DNA of 64,000 nucleotides from Saccharicrinis sp963667815 (GTDB lineage: Bacteria; Bacteroidota; Bacteroidia; Bacteroidales; Marinilabiliaceae): assembly GCA_963667815.1 (NCBI GenBank), contig OY764021.1; one strand, 5' to 3'. Of this stretch, positions 62,626-64,000 are shown one piece after another. A model generated the notes under the pieces. The model was not told the origin of the DNA, searched no databases, and worked only from the letters and a program-made list of their open reading frames with translations. The stretch's first letter is position 1. Every line of letters begins with the position of its first letter. A program made the translations under genes and the position numbers.

Positions 62626-64000
62626 ATGAAGAAATCTTATTATTTAAAGAATTGGCCAAAGAAATTCTTTACAGTATTTCTAATGGCTTTAATTTCTACA
62701 CTTGCCATGGCGCAAGAGAAAAATATTACAGGAAGTGTGACTGAATCCGGTACAAATAATGCAATTCCGGGAGTTACGGTTGTAGAGGTTGGTACAACAA
62801 ATGGAACAATAACTGATGTAAACGGGAACTTCGCTATTAAGGTAAGTGCAAATGCCCAACTTGAATTTTCATTTATAGGAATGAAGACGAAAATAATAAC
62901 TATTGGTAATGAGTTAATTATCAATGTTGAGATGAAAAGTGATTTAGTGGGATTGGATGAAGTAGTTGTTACCGGATATACTTCAGAAAAAATTGCTGAT
63001 TTAACAGGAGCTGTTTCAATCGTTGAGGTTGATGAAATCATGAAACAAGGTGAAAATAATCCCATTAAGGCAATGCAAGGTAGAATCCCGGGTGTTAATA
63101 TTAGTGGTGATGGTAACCCTAGTGGTTCATCAACAGTTAGAATCAGGGGAATTGGTACATTAAATAATAATGATCCATTGTATGTAATTGATGGAGTTCC
63201 TACAAAAGGTGGAATGCATGAACTGAATCCTTCTGATATAAAAAGTATACAGGTACTTAGAGATGCATCTGCGGCAAGTATTTATGGTTCAAGGGCTGGT
63301 AATGGTGTAATTATCATAACAACAAAGCAAGGAAAAGAAGGAAAAACGCGGGTTAATTTTGACATGTTTCAAACCTTCTCTCAATATGGTGATATAATCG
63401 ACATGTTGAATACCAAACAATTTGGACAGGCTCAATGGCAGGCAATGATAAACAGTGGCGTTGATCCAAATAATAACCAAATTGGGTATGTATATGATTA
63501 TGACTATGATAATAATGGTAATGCCGTTTTAAACGGAATGAAATTGCCTAAATATATTGATTCAAGAGATGGAACGAATACCATGTTGACTTCTGATACA
63601 GATTGGTTTAACGAAATAACTCGTCCTGGATTTGCACAATCATACAATTTATCAATCAGTAACGGAACTGATAAATCAAATAACTTCTTTTCGTTGGGCT
63701 ATTACGATAATAAAGGAACCGTTAACAATACTTACTTTAAACGTTTTTCTTCTCGTATTAATACTAGTAGAAAAATATTAGGCGACTTAATTACCATAGG
63801 AGAAAACCTGACTATCAATAATACATCAGAGTTACAAACACCCGGAGGTGTACTTGATTTGGCGATATTATCACTACCTGTGATGCCTGTAAAAACTGTT
63901 GATGGAGATTGGGGAAGTGTTACATCAGGTATGAGAGACAGAGACAATCCTGCCAGAATACTAGATGCGAATAAAGATAATCCATATAACTACTGGAGAT
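62626..64000 (+). CDS. SusC-family TonB-dependent outer-membrane transporter (3' end outside window)
   Basis: About 458 codons visible. Signal peptide (KKFFTVFLMALISTLAMAQ), then a carboxypeptidase-regulatory-like domain (ITGSVTESGTNNAIPGVTVVEVGTTNGTITDVNGNFAIKV). The TonB-type plug follows, with GLDEVVVTGYTSEKIADLTGAVS and LRDASAASIYGSRAGNGVIIITTKQGKEGK, the SusC signatures. It imports oligosaccharides with a SusD partner, expected to follow. An in-frame ATG at 62596 would add ten residues. With the porter and fructokinase, a fructan-type locus is suggested. Confidence 0.92.
   Translation, partial: MKKSYYLKNWPKKFFTVFLMALISTLAMAQEKNITGSVTESGTNNAIPGVTVVEVGTTNGTITDVNGNFAIKVSANAQLEFSFIGMKTKIITIGNELIINVEMKSDLVGLDEVVVTGYTSEKIADLTGAVSIVEVDEIMKQGENNPIKAMQGRIPGVNISGDGNPSGSSTVRIRGIGTLNNNDPLYVIDGVPTKGGMHELNPSDIKSIQVLRDASAASIYGSRAGNGVIIITTKQGKEGKTRVNFDMFQTFSQYGDIIDMLNTKQFGQAQWQAMINSGVDPNNNQIGYVYDYDYDNNGNAVLNGMKLPKYIDSRDGTNTMLTSDTDWFNEITRPGFAQSYNLSISNGTDKSNNFFSLGYYDNKGTVNNTYFKRFSSRINTSRKILGDLITIGENLTINNTSELQTPGGVLDLAILSLPVMPVKTVDGDWGSVTSGMRDRDNPARILDANKDNPYNYWR

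Overview
The window comes from a Bacteroidota chromosome. It is AT-rich, starts are usually preceded by A-rich stretches rather than strong Shine-Dalgarno sites, several promoters fit the Bacteroidota -7 element TAnnTTTG, and there is a SusC-type TonB receptor, a Bacteroides-like fuc operon and a DUF4494 gene. A marine or sediment Marinilabiliales/Bacteroidales relative is my guess; the genus cannot be fixed from this sequence.

1 to about 30,442: the right-hand ~30 kb of a Mu-like transposable prophage; its left end, transposase and repressor lie before the window. Early genes (1-5,087, plus strand) include an ATPase C-terminus, a possible GemA-like protein, DUF3164 and DUF4494 proteins and several tiny membrane or zinc-ribbon proteins. 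A small regulator candidate and a lipoprotein cargo gene follow. A minus-strand block (12,345 down to 5,854) carries the small and large terminase subunits, a gp36-like protein, a portal/gpF/nuclease fusion, a gpG-like protein and a tail terminator candidate. A divergent plus-strand block (12,512-29,275) carries protease/scaffold, major capsid, lysis genes, tail tube, frameshifted tail chaperone, tape measure, distal tail protein and an S74-terminated fibre. No contractile sheath gene is seen, so a long flexible (siphovirus-like) tail is inferred. At the right end are a structured RNA/terminator and a DNA adenine methylase gene broken by one in-frame stop.

About 30,443 to 39,776: a recD-recC-recB locus. 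The prophage appears to have inserted into the 5' part of recD, and three and a quarter tandem 327-bp repeats with a covarying hairpin lie between recD and recC.

39,800 to 48,824: accessory genes. These are a 5'(3')-deoxyribonucleotidase, ClpS, a NERD-nuclease/helicase, two paralogous WYL regulators, an ADP-ribosylglycohydrolase, a decayed copy of that gene's 3' end, an SH3b membrane protein and a PcfJ-like protein. The mix resembles a genome-defence or stress island, but no known defence system is complete here.

49,057 to 59,660: an L-fucose locus. An AraC regulator diverges from fucI-fucK-fucU-lacI-fucP-aldo/keto reductase-lactonase-zinc dehydrogenase, and a perfect terminator ends it. Isomerase and oxidative fucose routes are combined, with no fucA and no fuconate dehydratase in the window. 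A perfect 14-bp palindrome overlaps the -7 element before lacI.

60,269 to 64,000: a second sugar locus with a sugar porter, a PfkB fructokinase-like kinase and the start of a SusC gene. This gene set suggests a fructose or fructan utilisation locus continuing to the right.
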